From NCBI RefSeq assembly GCF_025399195.1, contig NW_026252120.1, positions 124,001 to 188,000 on the forward strand: a stretch of 64,000 nt of DNA, given 5' to 3'. The stretch is from Umbelopsis ramanniana AG (taxonomy: Eukaryota; Mucoromycota; Umbelopsidomycetes; Umbelopsidales; Umbelopsidaceae). A program made the position numbers and the translations under genes. Under the pieces are notes generated by a model that was not told the origin of the DNA, searched no databases, and worked only from the letters and a program-made list of their open reading frames with translations. Positions 45,137-60,400 of the stretch are shown piece after piece. Every line of letters starts with the position of its first letter. Position 1 is the stretch's first letter.

Positions 45137-47168
45137 CTATGCATCTTGGTCATCGTCCTCTTCCTCCTCCAATAAATCAACCACAAGTGTCGCACTTGGC
45201 CACAGCATAGATTGATCCTTGATAACGCTATCGGTGGGCTGAAAGACAGTTCGTGGATAGGGTGTCATAACAGTGAACTCAAATTTGTGACTATAGTTTG
45301 ACGGTGGCTTTGTGCACTCTGTTGTGTCGATTTCAGGGTCTTGAATGATCGGGTATGCTTCAACATATTGGTACAAGGTCTATAGGCATGATAAGCAAAC
45401 CCGATTTATGAATTGATAAAGTCAAATTTGCAAAATTTACCTCTAAGGTATCGTCAGCTTTGAATCTTCTAATCACGCGAGAACCATCAGGAAGCCTGAA
45501 GCTGAGTCTTGTAACACCTCCAGGGTGGTTTGCGTCAGGTTCTTCAGTGAATTGATTGCAAAGGTAATATTGGTACTGTTGCTTTTTCTTTTCTAACTCT
45601 TCCTTTTCCAGCTGAGCTCGCTGGGCATCCTCTTCCGCACGAGCGGCTTCTTCGCGAGCCTGTTGAGCTTTACGTTCCTGTGAAATATAAATGCATTAGA
45701 CGAAAGATACTGCGAAATGACCATTCACTAAATAATTACCTTCTCCTGGTCTGCTTTCAGACTCTCCCGATATGCTCGATCTTGTTCATCTCTAAGGGAT
45801 CTCTCCATCTCGCGTTCTTCCTTTTCTCTTCGCATGCGATCCAGGCCAGGGCCATAACGATCTTTTGCGCTCTGTAGGCGGCGAACGACAGAGGCGGCAT
45901 CATTAACCCCTTCGATCCTGTCAACTACTGTCATTTTTGGAGTGGCATTGACAGCACCGCCAGGATATTGTAAAGTAATGACGGCGATGAATGGGTATGT
46001 GGTTGCTTGAAGAGTTGTGCTGACTACAATGTCAAATTTTGCTTAATAAAACACCATATGTACGAATACGATACAGTAGCAAGACGAAACCCACCTTGGT
46101 AACCTTCTGTTTCTCGCACATTACCGCCCCAAGTAAGGATATTATTCTCTCGTACAAAATTTATCAACTCCTCGGAAGTGAGAGTGTCGCTGTATAACAC
46201 GTATTAGGCGAGCCTACAGAGACTTTGTAATATGATATCGTCAGTGACTTACCGACAAAAAGTTGGTGTGTCATCATGTTCATCGCTCTGAAGGACAACC
46301 ATTAAAAAACTGAGCTGTCGCTTGGCTGTCTCGAGAGCTTGTGAATAACCGCCAGCGAAAAAGTCAACATGGGTTGCACCATATTGGTCTTCGAATTCCC
46401 GTAAAAAGCGAGCAGCGATTGCTTGTGGATCTTGTCGCTGCTGGGATAATGGGACACTTCTGTTTCCACCTGTTATTGACTGACGTGTGAAGTAGCGTGC
46501 TGTTCCCAGGAGTTTAAATTTTAATAAGGTACATGCTACGAAGATGAAACACTCTGGCCAAGACTTACATGCGAAGGATAACATGGCCCATGTAATATTC
46601 CAAGCAAATCCGAACGGCCAAGCCAGAAACGAGAAAATTCCCCATTTTCGAGTTTGCCTTGCGTGCGTTCGTTGCGGTATAGTTGGTCGGGTGCTTGAAG
46701 TCAAAGGGGTTGTCTCAGATGATGTAGAGGCAGCCACCTCTTCCGCAAGCTTTTCGCGGGTAGCTGAAGCAGACTCAACAGCCGCTGCTCCATCGAAAAC
46801 GCTTTGAACCGCCATCTGAATTCGTTATTTGCGTAAGAAATAGTATATTCGAGGAACACCTTTGAGTACGAGAACGCACTGTACCTCTAGATTCCAGTCA
46901 TAACGAGTCAACTTGACCAAAGCTTCACCTATATCGTCAATCTGAGTAACAGACTATATCAAAAGAAGAAGACATGTGTCAATTGCCATAGGAAGTGGGG
47001 GCAATAAACGAGTTGGCTATCTGATAACTGGGAATTGATCTCAAGGACTATCGGCCAATAAAACTGACAATGAGGCATAAATGAAGATTCGACAAATTGA
47101 CTATAATTTACCTGAAACTGTTCTAATACATCCTTTTGTTGCGGTGTAAGGGAATCCAAGGCATCCAT
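45137..47168 (-). CDS. UBX-domain ERAD factor, FAF2/UBXD8 type
   Basis: Exons start 47168-47112, 46953-46885, 46815 to 46253, then several to the stop at 45137. Domains in order: an N-terminal UBA (MDALDSLTPQQKDVLEQFQ with VKLTRYDWNLEMAVQSVFDG); a hydrophobic hairpin (WGIFSFLAWPFGFAWNITWA); a UAS thioredoxin-like domain (RFLREFEDQYGATHVDFFAG, INFVRENNILTWGGNV, YPFIAVITL); a charged coiled coil (LDRMRREKEEREMERSLRDE); and a C-terminal UBX domain (TRLSFRLPDGSRVIRRFKAD, then FTVMTPYPRTVF). This is the FAF2/UBXD8 (yeast Ubx2-related) plan. Such proteins sit in ER or lipid-droplet membranes and recruit Cdc48/p97. A strong GTAAGT inside the third exon (after LSFA) could remove part of the hairpin region in some transcripts. 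Confidence 0.92.
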
Positions 47169-47328
47169 GCTTATGATGTAAAATTCAATAGAAACCAAAG
47201 GATGGAATTGCTGAGCGAGCACTGAAATGACCTTTGCTTTCGTCACCCTGTCAACTCCGCATTGGAATTCCCTTTCAACTTGAATTTTTTCCCGGCCAGT
47301 AATTCTTCCATTAACAATCTAATTCCAC

Positions 47329-47851
47329 ATGGCCGATATCAATCCAACTATACCTGACACCGGAGCCGTTGAGGAACCTATTGATCTTGTTCGACTTTCT
47401 TTGGACGAGAGAATTTATGTCAAATTACGCGGTGATCGAGAACTGCGTGGCAGATTGCACGTAAGTTGATCGATTACCCAGCCTATGTAAACAGAGCTAA
47501 CGAAAGACTAATCGACTTTTTTTCACGAAACAGGCATTTGACGGCCATTTGAATTTGGTTCTTGGAGAAGTAGAAGAAACTATCACAATTGTTGATGTCA
47601 ACGAAGATACCAACGAAGAAGTTATACGGGTACGATATCTGACTGGGTGCTCGTTCTACCAAAATTCGATTTCTGTTAACAGTGCTTAAATTGCTTTTAG
47701 ATCGTCAAGCGAAATTCCGATATGCTTTTCGTACGTGGTGACGGTGTCATCTTGGTAAGTCATATATGAAGTTTAAAGGATCAGTTCAACCCGGATATTA
47801 TTTCTAAATTTGCAATGACTATCATAGCTTTCTCCGCCAAGTAGAGCATAG
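47329..47851 (+). CDS. LSM3: Sm-like protein LSm3
   Basis: Four exons (47329-47460, 47534-47629, 47701-47754, 47828-47851) give 101 residues. It reads [20 protein letters not shown], then [27 protein letters not shown], and the Sm2 motif [18 protein letters not shown]. This matches LSm3 of human and yeast end to end. The 24-nt last exon is required: without it translation would run into an intron after VIL, while with it the end LLSPPSRA aligns with human LVAPPLRVG. It functions in the Lsm2-8 and Lsm1-7 rings with LSM6. It starts 160 bases from the divergent UBX gene, so a shared promoter is likely. Confidence 0.96.
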
Positions 47852-48143
47852 ATCATATCTGCTGATATTGTTAAACGGCCCACCGTAATTGCATTAATAC
47901 ATTCATATTCAAACTTGTATGTTGTGCAGTTATGAGTTTTTGCTTTTTTAAAAAATGTCACACATGAGCGCCAATAAGTATAGCATTAATTCGAACGTCG
48001 ACATTAGCAACACTGAGGAAGTACATTTTGGGGTTAACCCCTTTGGCTGATAGTCTAAAGTACATTAGATATACGATTAACTCAATACATTGAAAGAATA
48101 ATATGTTCGTTTGGCATGCATGCGCAAGCTAAGGCTATCTACA

Positions 48144-49343
48144 TTACGAAACATTGGCTGCATTTGAGCCGCTCGATGCAATGTTTGCTTGTGAGCGCGA
48201 ATTGGACATTTCGAATGATTGGCCGCTAGTGCCTGAGGTGTTCCCGAGTTGATAATCATCTTCTTTCGGACCATAATCAGCAGCCAGCTGTTGTGAGATA
48301 CTTACATCGTCATTCGTTGCTAATTCGTTTCTTTTCGCAATTCTGGGCTCAAATGGTATGCCACTGTGAGGAGACCATAACGATGGATAGTATTGATGGT
48401 ACGCAAAAAAAGCAAATAAAGTGCCTATCAAAGCTGCAACTACCACATCCCAAGTGTGATGCTTGTAATCTGTGATGCGGGATACGCCTATTAGAACCGC
48501 TCCGAGAATTGGCATAGTAACGATGAAGCCACGATAGAAGTAACCAGTCTTCATTACAAATAACCGTAATTTTCCAGCAAAGTAGAGTGAGAGGTATACG
48601 AGACCAGCAAATCCAACTGGTTTGGACCGATGATCAAAAGAAGCGTTACTACTTGAAACATAATCGGCTTACATACTTCATGTGCAGTACATACCAGAGG
48701 TGTGGCCACTTGGGAAGGATTTGAACGCGTCTTTTAGAAGATAATCGAGGGGTCGAGTACAAACCGATAAATTGCTCAGGCCCAAAGGAGGATCCACAGC
48801 ACCTTCTCTGGGTGCACATACAGCTAAAAAGTCAGGTCGGTGAGCACCCACTGTCAGCTACCATCATACGGAAGAATTGATGTCAGAACATGTAGGCTAA
48901 TGAGAAATAGACATTACGAGCCTACCTTGACTATCTCTGTAATCATGATGGTAAATGATACTGATAGCAGCAGGCCCAGAGTTCCATTGTGAAGATCAAG
49001 TGGACTGCGGACTAAAAATATAGACACGAGGGCGATTATGATGAATGGTACAACCACAGCAAGTACCTAAGTTACAAGAATATAGCAGGGTTAACATAAG
49101 TCAGAGCGTTTGTCTGTCAAGCGAGAATTATTTTGAGCATCTTACAGCCAAGACCCCTATTGACAGGGTATCGTTCTTCAATGAATACATTAATCGACGG
49201 TTTTGCAAGGGAAATTCTGAGAAGAACGGGTCGACACTATCAATCACCAGAAAGACGACAATAAGAATTATGACCAGAACCCAGTCTTTAAGGTATGATA
49301 GGAAAAGATGCTTTCTTCTCCCTTTTAAAGGTTTTAAAGCCAT
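48144..49343 (-). CDS. PAP2-family lipid phosphate phosphatase (Dpp1/Lpp1 type)
   Basis: Four exons (49343-49146, 49066-48926, 48857-48695, 48616-48144) give 324 residues with about six hydrophobic spans (for example WVLVIILIVVFLVIDSV and GLLLSVSFTIMITEIV). The three catalytic motifs are complete: KLTVGAHRPDF, then SFPSGHTS, and SRITDYKHHTWDV with the catalytic His. Such integral membrane enzymes dephosphorylate phosphatidate, diacylglycerol pyrophosphate and lysophosphatidate in vacuolar or Golgi membranes. The C-terminal tail is polar and Ser-rich. For the exon 2/3 join I used the acceptor giving KLTVGAHRPD, because the nearer CAG leads to a stop. Confidence 0.93.
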
Positions 49344-49576
49344 TGCAAATTATAGGAACAAAGTAAGAAGCAGGTGAAAAGATCGTCAAGCGAGTGAAGC
49401 TTTTGAGGATTTTGACCAATAGATTTCAACTCCGATCTTAGACAGCAGTAGTGGCGATGACGATTACGGCAAATCGGAAGTTACAGAAAATTCATGGTCA
49501 TCTGAAGTCATCAAATTTATATCCAAGATACTCAAAATCACTTTTTATGAATGACCTAATTCTCATTTGCCCTCCA

Positions 49577-49768
49577 TCATGATGTTGATGAGTAGACGCC
49601 TTGGATGAACATAACAAATAGCAAAGGAATGCCAACCATGTAGGCGAAGCAATATTGCCTAAAATGGATGGCCACTCGCATCACGTTCTTACCAGACGTT
49701 GATATCATAGCACTAGTATGCTGTGTAGGGCATAGTACTCGGGTGTAGCTTGACCGCTGCAAAAACAA
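49577..49768 (-). other. Possible small membrane protein, weakly supported
   Basis: A minus-strand open frame between the PAP2 and KDM4 genes reads from 49768 to a stop at 49577. Its first ATG gives MISTSGKNVMRVAIHF, then RQYCFAYMVGIPLLFVMFIQ, then GVYSSTS. The stretch has no acidic residue, is basic at the start and has one membrane helix, as small mitochondrial inner-membrane subunits do. A TTTTTGCAG just upstream looks like a splice acceptor, so a 5' exon may be missing. I do not recognise a family and it could be chance. Confidence 0.25.
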
Positions 49769-49895
49769 CTTAAGTGCGGGAAGATTAGGAGAAAAGGATG
49801 AAGGTTTGAATGATGTACAGAGGAGCTTTTACTTCGAAATTCTACATTTCTTATTATACTTATGTTACAAGAATAGCTACAGCCTATGGGCAATA

Positions 49896-52785
<2,890 letters not shown>

Positions 52786-54173
52786 ACTTGGTCGTAGTAT
52801 TCGGCTGGTTCGATATTCCGAAGATGTGACATAAAGGGAGGGTCGATTTGTTTGACGGATCCAATTGTATGGTTTGCAAATGTAGGCTAATTCCAAGAAA
52901 GAAAAAAGGGAAAATTTTGCTTTTAAAATTTTAATAATCGTAGAGCATGTAATGGCTGGTGCTATAGCTCTGAGAGCTCTTGACATTGACGAGAGGAAGC
53001 AAAAATACACCTTAATTTTTTGCTAGCGATTTGAACTGGAAAAGTATTGACCCACAGATGTGTTGTGGCCGTATGGCCAGTTTCTTACTACTACCTCGAC
53101 AAAATGTCATATCTTTATTTCGCAGCATAGGGACATCCCCGTCCATTTTACTATCAGATTTCAGCCATGGAACGTCATCGAATTATATAATGTCTTTTTT
53201 CTAAAGTTCGCTAGCGAAAGTATGTTTGATGAAAGTATTTTCAAATTCCTTTCCTAAGGGCTGACAGTTGCACATTATTTTTATAACTTTATCACAGTAT
53301 GCTTTTTCAATGTTTTTGCTGATATGAACTGAATTTGTACCATCGCCAGGTATAATGTACGCTTTGAGCGATGACAACAGAGACTGCGATACATGCTAGA
53401 GACACTAAAATCTAGTTCGATGAATGCAATATATTGGACACGACAGCTGGTGTCGATGTTTTCTACTCACAGATTTTGTTCCCAAGAAAGTCTTATTATT
53501 CGCTTGTTAGTTGATAATGAAATGCGATAATTTCAATGCCAAACCTAATTTTCGCAGCCGTTTGCGGTCTCCGTTCCCCGACATTCAAACATTAATGGTC
53601 GTTAACCGAAAGCTACTATGAATATTGTAGTATTGGTCTTATGGTTAACTGGGTAAGTGCAGTTTCATTCGTTTGAAAATGCTCTATAATGGTCTACCGC
53701 TGTCAAAAATAAGGATAAGCCTGATTGTCTTGGTGAGTTCAATCGTAGTATTCATGTGAATAAAAATCGTAACCGAAAGCAATAACGGTAGTGCCAAGAG
53801 AGTTTGACCAGAATATTAACATTTATGGTATGAAGTTGTCTATTCTCGCCAAGCTTCGTTAGTATATGCCAAATTTCATTGATTGCCTTTTGAGCCATGC
53901 TGTACAGAAACATGTAGACGATATTGGCATATAAAATCTACCCTTCAACAGCGACAACCAGTAAACAGTCCATGTGATGTGAATAATGAAACACTATACA
54001 TTTAGTCTTAGTAGAATCAACATGACTATTTTTCTATGTAGTAACTATTTAGATGCATTATTTTACAGAAGCTCCATTTTGGCTTTGGTTGAACACAAAT
54101 TATCGATTGTCGTGACTGATTTCACCAATAGAGAACTGGCACGAGTCCGACACGGTTTATACTTGGAGCAAAT
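52786..54173. other. Gene-poor stretch before the SDF2-like gene
   Basis: About 1.4 kb of AT-rich sequence without a supportable gene. It separates the start of the KDM4 gene (-) from the start of the SDF2-like gene (+), so both promoters lie here. Frames of about 60-115 codons occur by chance. One (53986-54177) ends in an ATGA overlap with the SDF2-like start codon and would act as an upstream frame only if the transcript begins before 53986. Confidence 0.45.
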
Positions 54174-55135
54174 ATGAAGCTATTCACTTCTACAATCCTG
54201 CTCCTCGCGCTAGCATCGAACGCACTTGCAGCATCCAATGCTCCAGAAATAGAACATGGTTCGTGTTTCGATTTCTCATTCCCTTGGTGGACGTGCTAAT
54301 AATCCAGCATTAGGTCTTGAAAAGGTCACATGCGGTAGCATCATCAAACTCACGAATGTCGACACTGGATACAAGCTACACTCTCATACAGTAGCGTATG
54401 GTATGTGTTGAACTCAATCTGCGCTGACTGTTCTATTTATCGGGTGTTGATCACTCTATTCCTTGTACAATAGCATCCGGATCAGGACAACAATCGGTTA
54501 CTGCCCTTTCGTCATCCGTAGACGCGAATAGTTTTTGGAAAGTTCAAGCCTCGTATGGTCGAGGCTGCTTGAGAGGGTGAGAATACTTTCTTGGAAGTTA
54601 CAAATAGCGGTCGAAAATGCGATCTGACACTTTTTCTGCAGTGAACCTATACCTTGTGGAGCAACGATTCGTCTACACCACGTTGGCACCAAGGGATATT
54701 TACATTCGCATAATCATCACTCTCCATTATCTCACCAACAAGAAGTCAGTTGTTTCGATAAAGAAGATACTGGTATGTCATGGAATGAAAAACTGGTGTC
54801 TAAAATTGGCTTCAGGACTAACGTGAATACTGCCTTTAGGTGACGACTGGCGTTTGGTGTGCACCGGCAAGAGTAAAGAATGGATGCGAGAAGAAAGCGT
54901 ACGATTGGTGCATGTAGAGACCAAGAAGTACCTGAGTACAAGTCCTAGATTCACTTTTGCTGCGCCGATTTCAGGGCAATTAGAAGTTTCATGTGGCGGA
55001 AAGGATGGCTCGACCACGCTATGGGCTGCTCAGGTAAGAACGTTCAACAACGCTGATTACTTATTTGACAACTATTAATCGTATCATTGTGATATGCGGC
55101 GTTCTTTGAAACAGGAAGGAGTCTATTTTGCTTGA
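54174..55135 (+). CDS. SDF2-like secreted/ER MIR-domain protein
   Basis: Six exons (54174-54258, 54314-54400, 54474-54576, 54642-54772, 54840-55033, 55115-55135) encode 206 residues. A signal peptide is clear (MKLFTSTILLLALASNALA, cleavage after ALA). Three MIR repeats follow: VTCGSIIKLTNVDTGYKLHS, then PCGATIRLHHVGTKGYLHS, and VRLVHVETKKYLSTS. The end is WAAQEGVYFA, where EGVYF comes from a 21-nt last exon. This matches SDF2/SDF2L1, ER proteins sharing the MIR fold with protein O-mannosyltransferases and linked to unfolded-protein handling. No HDEL-type retention signal is present. All joins keep frame. Alternative: a free MIR domain of another origin, but length and three-repeat plan fit SDF2. 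Confidence 0.93.
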
Positions 55136-55244
55136 TTAGAAAAAAAAATAAACGTTATAAAAAGGAATTCGTCCCTTGACGTCTTTAAATGACTATGGTT
55201 ACAAGAATGAGAGGATTGAGATTTTTGATGTGGAGCTAATACGT

Positions 55245-56199
55245 CTAAACGATGACTTGGGTGTCACCAAAAGCCACTGGTTTATATTCTGCTTCACTAA
55301 GTGTGTCGGAAGGCAACATGAAGTCTTTGTTCTCAAAGAGGTAATGCTTGTTGATTGCATCCATGCATGCTCTGAACTCTGCCATTTTCATTGAGTTACC
55401 ATAACCTACGAATAGCAACATTAGCCAGTGTTCTATCTATCATAACCTCTTTATATTGAACTAACCTTCACCGAGCTTTTCTTCTCCAGAAAAGACACCA
55501 ACAATGAAAACTGCGGAATTGGTTGCTCTTCCGGTTTCCTTCAAGAGTCTGGAGAGAGGCTTTTCTTTGCCATATCTAGTTGTGAGACGAGAAAGATGTG
55601 CTTTTGGGTTTTCGATCTTGACAACATCACTGACATTGACATCTCTTGCCAGTATATGGGCATGAACAAACTTCTTTGCAGCTTCTGCGCCTTTCTCCTG
55701 GTGAACTAAACCAATGATAGCATTCAAGGCACTGCTCATGGTTTCTGAGTGGTATGCTCCTTCAGACTCGGCAGCGTCCCAGCGTAAAACATGCTGAAGA
55801 CCAATTTCGCGACCATACTTGGCTAAACTGTTGTTGCCGATGTAGGCTGTCAACACTTTGTCAAAGGCAGCTGGTGGCAGTCTGGGGTAACGAGCACGCA
55901 AATACTCTGTACAGAACAGACCAGCCACTCTTTTGCCAAGAATCTCCAATTGTGCGTTGTTGACATCGCCAAAAGACTTGTGAGTTACTGCACGTTCCAA
56001 TGCAGGTTGAGAAACTTCTAAACCAACACGAGCTCCAAATGCTGAAAGAGCTGGTGATGCTGCCGATGCTGTCTGTACGTTTCGAGCACCATAGGCCGCT
56101 GAAAGTGATTTGTGAGGATTTGTTGAATGCAGAGATCTTGTTTTAGTGAATGCTACTATACTTACAGAAGCTACGGGAAAATAGACGATTGCTAAACAT
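55245..56199 (-). CDS. Mitochondrial large-subunit ribosomal protein with RNase III fold (mL57/mL44 type)
   Basis: Three exons (56199-56166, 56098-55466, 55405-55245) give 275 residues. MFSNRLFSRSF with YGARNVQ is a typical mitochondrial presequence. The RNase III-like domain reads QPALERAVTHKSFGDVNNAQ then LEILGKRVAGLFCTEYLRAR, and NNSLAKYGREIGLQHVLRW, with SALNAIIGLVHQEKG. Catalytic residues of true RNase III (NERLEFLGDAVL) are replaced (NAQLEILGKRVA), so it should be structural. The last exon adds a dsRBD-like GYGNSMKMAEFRACMDAINK. Fungal mitoribosomes carry mL44 (Mrpl3) and mL57 (Mrpl15) with this fold; size and tail do not let me choose firmly. The final exon is antisense to a meaningless plus-strand frame. 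Confidence 0.87.
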
Positions 56200-57465
56200 G
56201 CTGAAGGTTATTTTGTTCCAGTAACTGGCAAAATGGCAAAAAAGATGCTCCTATAAATTTTGGCAGTCCTGTCATGTTTATTTACATGGAATAATTCAAT
56301 AAAATTTTCCAAAAAATGGTGGCATTACCCGACAAGCGAGGAGTTGGCGATCATCTGGTCGCTAAGGCATGTAAAGGCGGCCGTTTCTGATGATGTTAAA
56401 AAGTCTTCGACCATTCACAATAAAAGATAAATTTATAGTATTTTAAAATGAATATGTGACCAAAGTTGAGAAGAACACATGAAAAATGCCCAAGATACGA
56501 GGAAAACTTTATGCCATAAAGACTGGAACGATATGAACGGACGGCACAACATCGAGTTGATCGAAAGATGCAGTAAAGGGGACATTTTGACATACTACCT
56601 CTAGAAAATATATAACATAACGAGATAAAGGATTTACATTGCTTTAGCCATGTTTATTGTCCCCTAAGTCACTCCATTCCGCAGAAACGATAGTTTGTTG
56701 CTTAGGAAAGGGGTTCTGAGTACACCGACATCATTGCACTGAAACTCGGTGTTAAATATATATATGTTTCAGAATAAAGTAGATGTAATTGGCAACGTTA
56801 CCCATAGCTGAAGAAACAAGAAAAAGTAAATCATTTTAAAAACAAAATGTTCGTTAGCAATCCGTTTGAAATATATCTGTTATCCTCTTTTGAGTACATT
56901 TCTCAATATGCATTCATTTGCGCATACAGTAACGTTATATACTTTTCCGCAGGATAGGCCATATAGACAAGATTGTACTAGTTGTAACCGGATTCATTTA
57001 ATGGGTTTTTACGAAGGCTAACATCTAAAGTTTTAAAAAGACATTAGTGGAATTCAGATGTGGTTACATATTCTCTAGTATGCGAAGCACATTAGTTGGT
57101 GTTTGGGCTCGTTCCGTACAATGAATAGAATACGTATGGAAGTGATTTGTGCATACGTCAGGAGTATTCAATGTGTTCCTTGGTCCCCTAGATCCCAAAA
57201 AAAATTATTGGTAGAGTCCCTTGAACCCCCACGCACAGAATGTCTCAACTGAAGCTAGAGCAGGCTTGTACTTGGTGTCTGGGAAATCTTTTCCCAATAG
57301 AGGGCACGTTTTCTGTTGCCTTTCATCACTCTTCATGCATCTGAGCTATCGAAAGTGTCCTGGCTTTCCCCTCTCTTGATCTTTTCCTCAATCTTTATTC
57401 TATTGAAATAACATAAGCGTGCATTGACTTCAAAAAAAGTTGGGAGATAAAAAATAACCGTGACT
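56200..57465. other. Divergent intergenic region of about 1.27 kb
   Basis: No gene is supported between the start of the mitoribosomal gene (-) and the start of the RapGAP gene (+). It contains a short ATATATATATG repeat (about 56755-56765). From about 57310 to 57415 it becomes pyrimidine-rich, as expected for the RapGAP promoter and leader. Short frames here lack any motif. Confidence 0.45.
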
Positions 57466-60400
57466 ATGATGACATTGGAGCAAGAACAAGACGGGCTGGA
57501 ACCGCATTTGAAAAAGCATCACCGTACCACATCCTCTAGCAAGTCTAGCAAGGTACTTCTGCAATCCTCCTCTCTAGAATTTCTGCATATGCCTCCTCAC
57601 GAATTCATGAAGAGCTCAAGCGCAGATGACATCGATTCCCCAACATCCCTTTCTTTGTCTACCTCTTCGTCCATTTCTCCAAAGTCATCGGCATCCACTT
57701 TGTTCACTCGAGCACAAATTCGACTATCTTCGAAGTTTCCAAAGCGGGTTCAGTCCACTCTTTTTCCAGTGAGGGAAAACAAACAAGTAACCCAAGACAG
57801 AGGAATATTGGGGCACAGAGGATCGGCCTCTGTGACGTCGCTGCGAGAGACAGCAAGAGATGAGGAAGAGTGTGAGGACGATAGAGTTAAAATGCCCTCT
57901 ATAACAGAATCCATAACAGGCTATCATGTCCCTTGGAGATATTATCATCGCAGAAAGGTAAACGGGTTTTTGTCGCTCTTTACTAGAAGTGGAAAACATC
58001 TGCGTGGAGATTGACTGGCCGCTTTTTATTTTTTGTCAAAGTTTACAGCAGATTCAGAGGAGCCGCATCTCTTTCATCGTGAATCTACGCAGTCTTTGAA
58101 TATGCCTCTGCAAGTATCGCAGTTGGCAGACCAACCTACTTTAAACGAACCCACTCGTCCACATAGCATATCGTCCTGGCGTCCGACGACTGATATGTTC
58201 GACAACTCCTCCGCTCCTTCCACATTACGTTGCGCAGATGCGATCGGTGGCCATTTATCAGCTGGTCTGAGGCCAACCTCTCCTTTTTCTGTGTCTGACT
58301 CGTCTGACGGTGAACAGCTAGACGTTATTCCCTTTGGAGTCGCCGGTCTTCGCCAACGCTGCCAATGCTTGTTGAATCAAGACACTATATCAGCAAAAGA
58401 CTTGGGAACCTTACTAGAATCTTCAGAGTTATTGGCTCTTGGATACGATGATATAGCTAGCCAGAAGGATATCAGCTACATTCGAGAGCAACTTCAAGCT
58501 AGAAGAATTGATCCAACGGCAATGGTAAGGATAATTCTCCACGAATTAAAAAACCTACCCAACTCCGCAAAGAATCCCATTTTTTTTTTTTAATAATACC
58601 ATGCCATTCAACAGCTTAAGCAACTTTTGACAATCGCATCCAACCTGCATTTTGAACCCATGATGACTATTACTGCAGACGGATATGTGATTGAAGATGT
58701 TTTTCCTTCAAAAGTACCGTCAGAGCATTTGGATCTGCAAACACGCTGGTTTCGACGGCACTTTGTTGGGAAGGCCTACGCCACATTTGTCGGCCCCAAT
58801 CACATTATTTCTGTCGTACGGGAGGAGGCAAGAGAGTTCTGTGGACCTGGAAATGCTGCTGCAAAGATTTTGGGACAGCAATATCGGATCATCATCCGAA
58901 CAAGCAAGGTAAATGACTTGTGGGTTGTTTGCTTCATGAAATGTGTGTAACATTATTATGTTTCATACTGAACGTACCATTTCAGTTGCCAGATCAACGA
59001 CATGTCATTCATGAGGTTGTTGCCAACGAAATGGAAAACAGGATCGAATTCTCAAAGGGAAGTGGTAGTTCTAGCCATGGTTCAATGAACAGCAACAGCA
59101 AGAGAGTACCCTTTTCCTCGCGTCACACCAGGAATCGTACCATGCGTGCCGCTGTTGCCTCGGTGTTTCCTGAAGCGGACCTAGGCAGTTTCAAAGAGCT
59201 ATCGGCGGAAGAAACTATTCATTTGGGATTAGAGCGCGAGCTCCTTCGTTTCGATGAATCAGGGGTACGCAGTTAACAGTATGTTTATGACCTTTGACCT
59301 ATTACTGATTTCCCCTTTTTTTTACCCACTGCAGTCACCAAACCATTACAAGTTTGGTGTTATGGTTGTTAAACCTGGCCAGACTATCGAAGAAGACTGG
59401 TTTTCAAATACAGATTGCTCGCCATCATTTTGGCGCATGATGAATGCCATTGCAAATAAGGTTGAACTGAAGGGATATTTTGGCTGGGCAGGAGGACTAG
59501 ACACAAAAAGTAAGACATGAGTACATGCGGCCTTACATCAGGAATCACTATTCATACCTTTTCTCTTTCGTGTTAGCTGGAGAGTCTGGGACCCATGTTT
59601 ACACCTCTAAATGGAAAGATTTTGACATTGTATACCATGTGGCCCCACTGATCCCAGCTCGAAAGAGCGATCGACAACAAATCCATAGAAAAAGACATGT
59701 TGGTAACGGTATGTTTGCAGAGCGTTATGTATTTTTACACCCACAATTTGAATGACGGTACTAATGCTGCCCCTACGACATAGATATTGTATCACTTATC
59801 TTCTTAGAGGGAGATGCCAAATTCTGCCCATCGGTGATTAAGTCGCAGTTTCTTCACGTATTCATTTTGGTGCGTGAGGAAATGGTGGATGATCACGTTG
59901 CTTGGAGGTAAAATATGTGATACTTTTTTTTCCGTTTTTACTAAAATGTGAGAAGCACTGCGTGGCTGTCAACTGACTTATATAACCATAGGGTTGAAGT
60001 CATTCACAATGAAAACGTTCCTGAGTTTGGGCCCGTACTGCCTGCTCCAGCACTAATTTACAGTGCTCATGACTTACGAGCATTCCTTTCAACAAAACGT
60101 AAGTTCATAGCACGGCCAAGTTTGGATGTATGACTTAGAAATATCACTGACTGCTTTTCTTTAGTCATCAATGCTGAAAATGCAGCGCTCAAGTCACCCA
60201 AGTTTGCTATCCCTAATGCAAGAGCCAGAGAAGGAATCCTTGACAATCTCATCAAGACAGGAACCAAGCCTGGATCACCCAGCGGAATAACAAGGTCTTC
60301 AACCGGTGTCAGTAGTGATCCGTTATCGGCTAGAGTTCGAAGAGGTGCGGTGCGATCAGAATCGTCCTTAGTACCCCCCAACCTCCCTCCCATGCCAACA

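Noticed and set aside
53986-54177. 63-codon frame ending in an ATGA overlap with the SDF2-like start
   Set aside because: It would be an upstream frame only if transcription starts before 53986; no leader evidence and no motif.
55176-55394. 72-codon plus-strand frame after the SDF2-like gene
   Set aside because: It is antisense to the last exon of the mitoribosomal protein, which encodes a dsRBD-like segment in frame.
56396-56593. 65-codon minus-strand frame in the spacer
   Set aside because: Aromatic/Ser/Ile-rich low-complexity translation without motif or splice partners.
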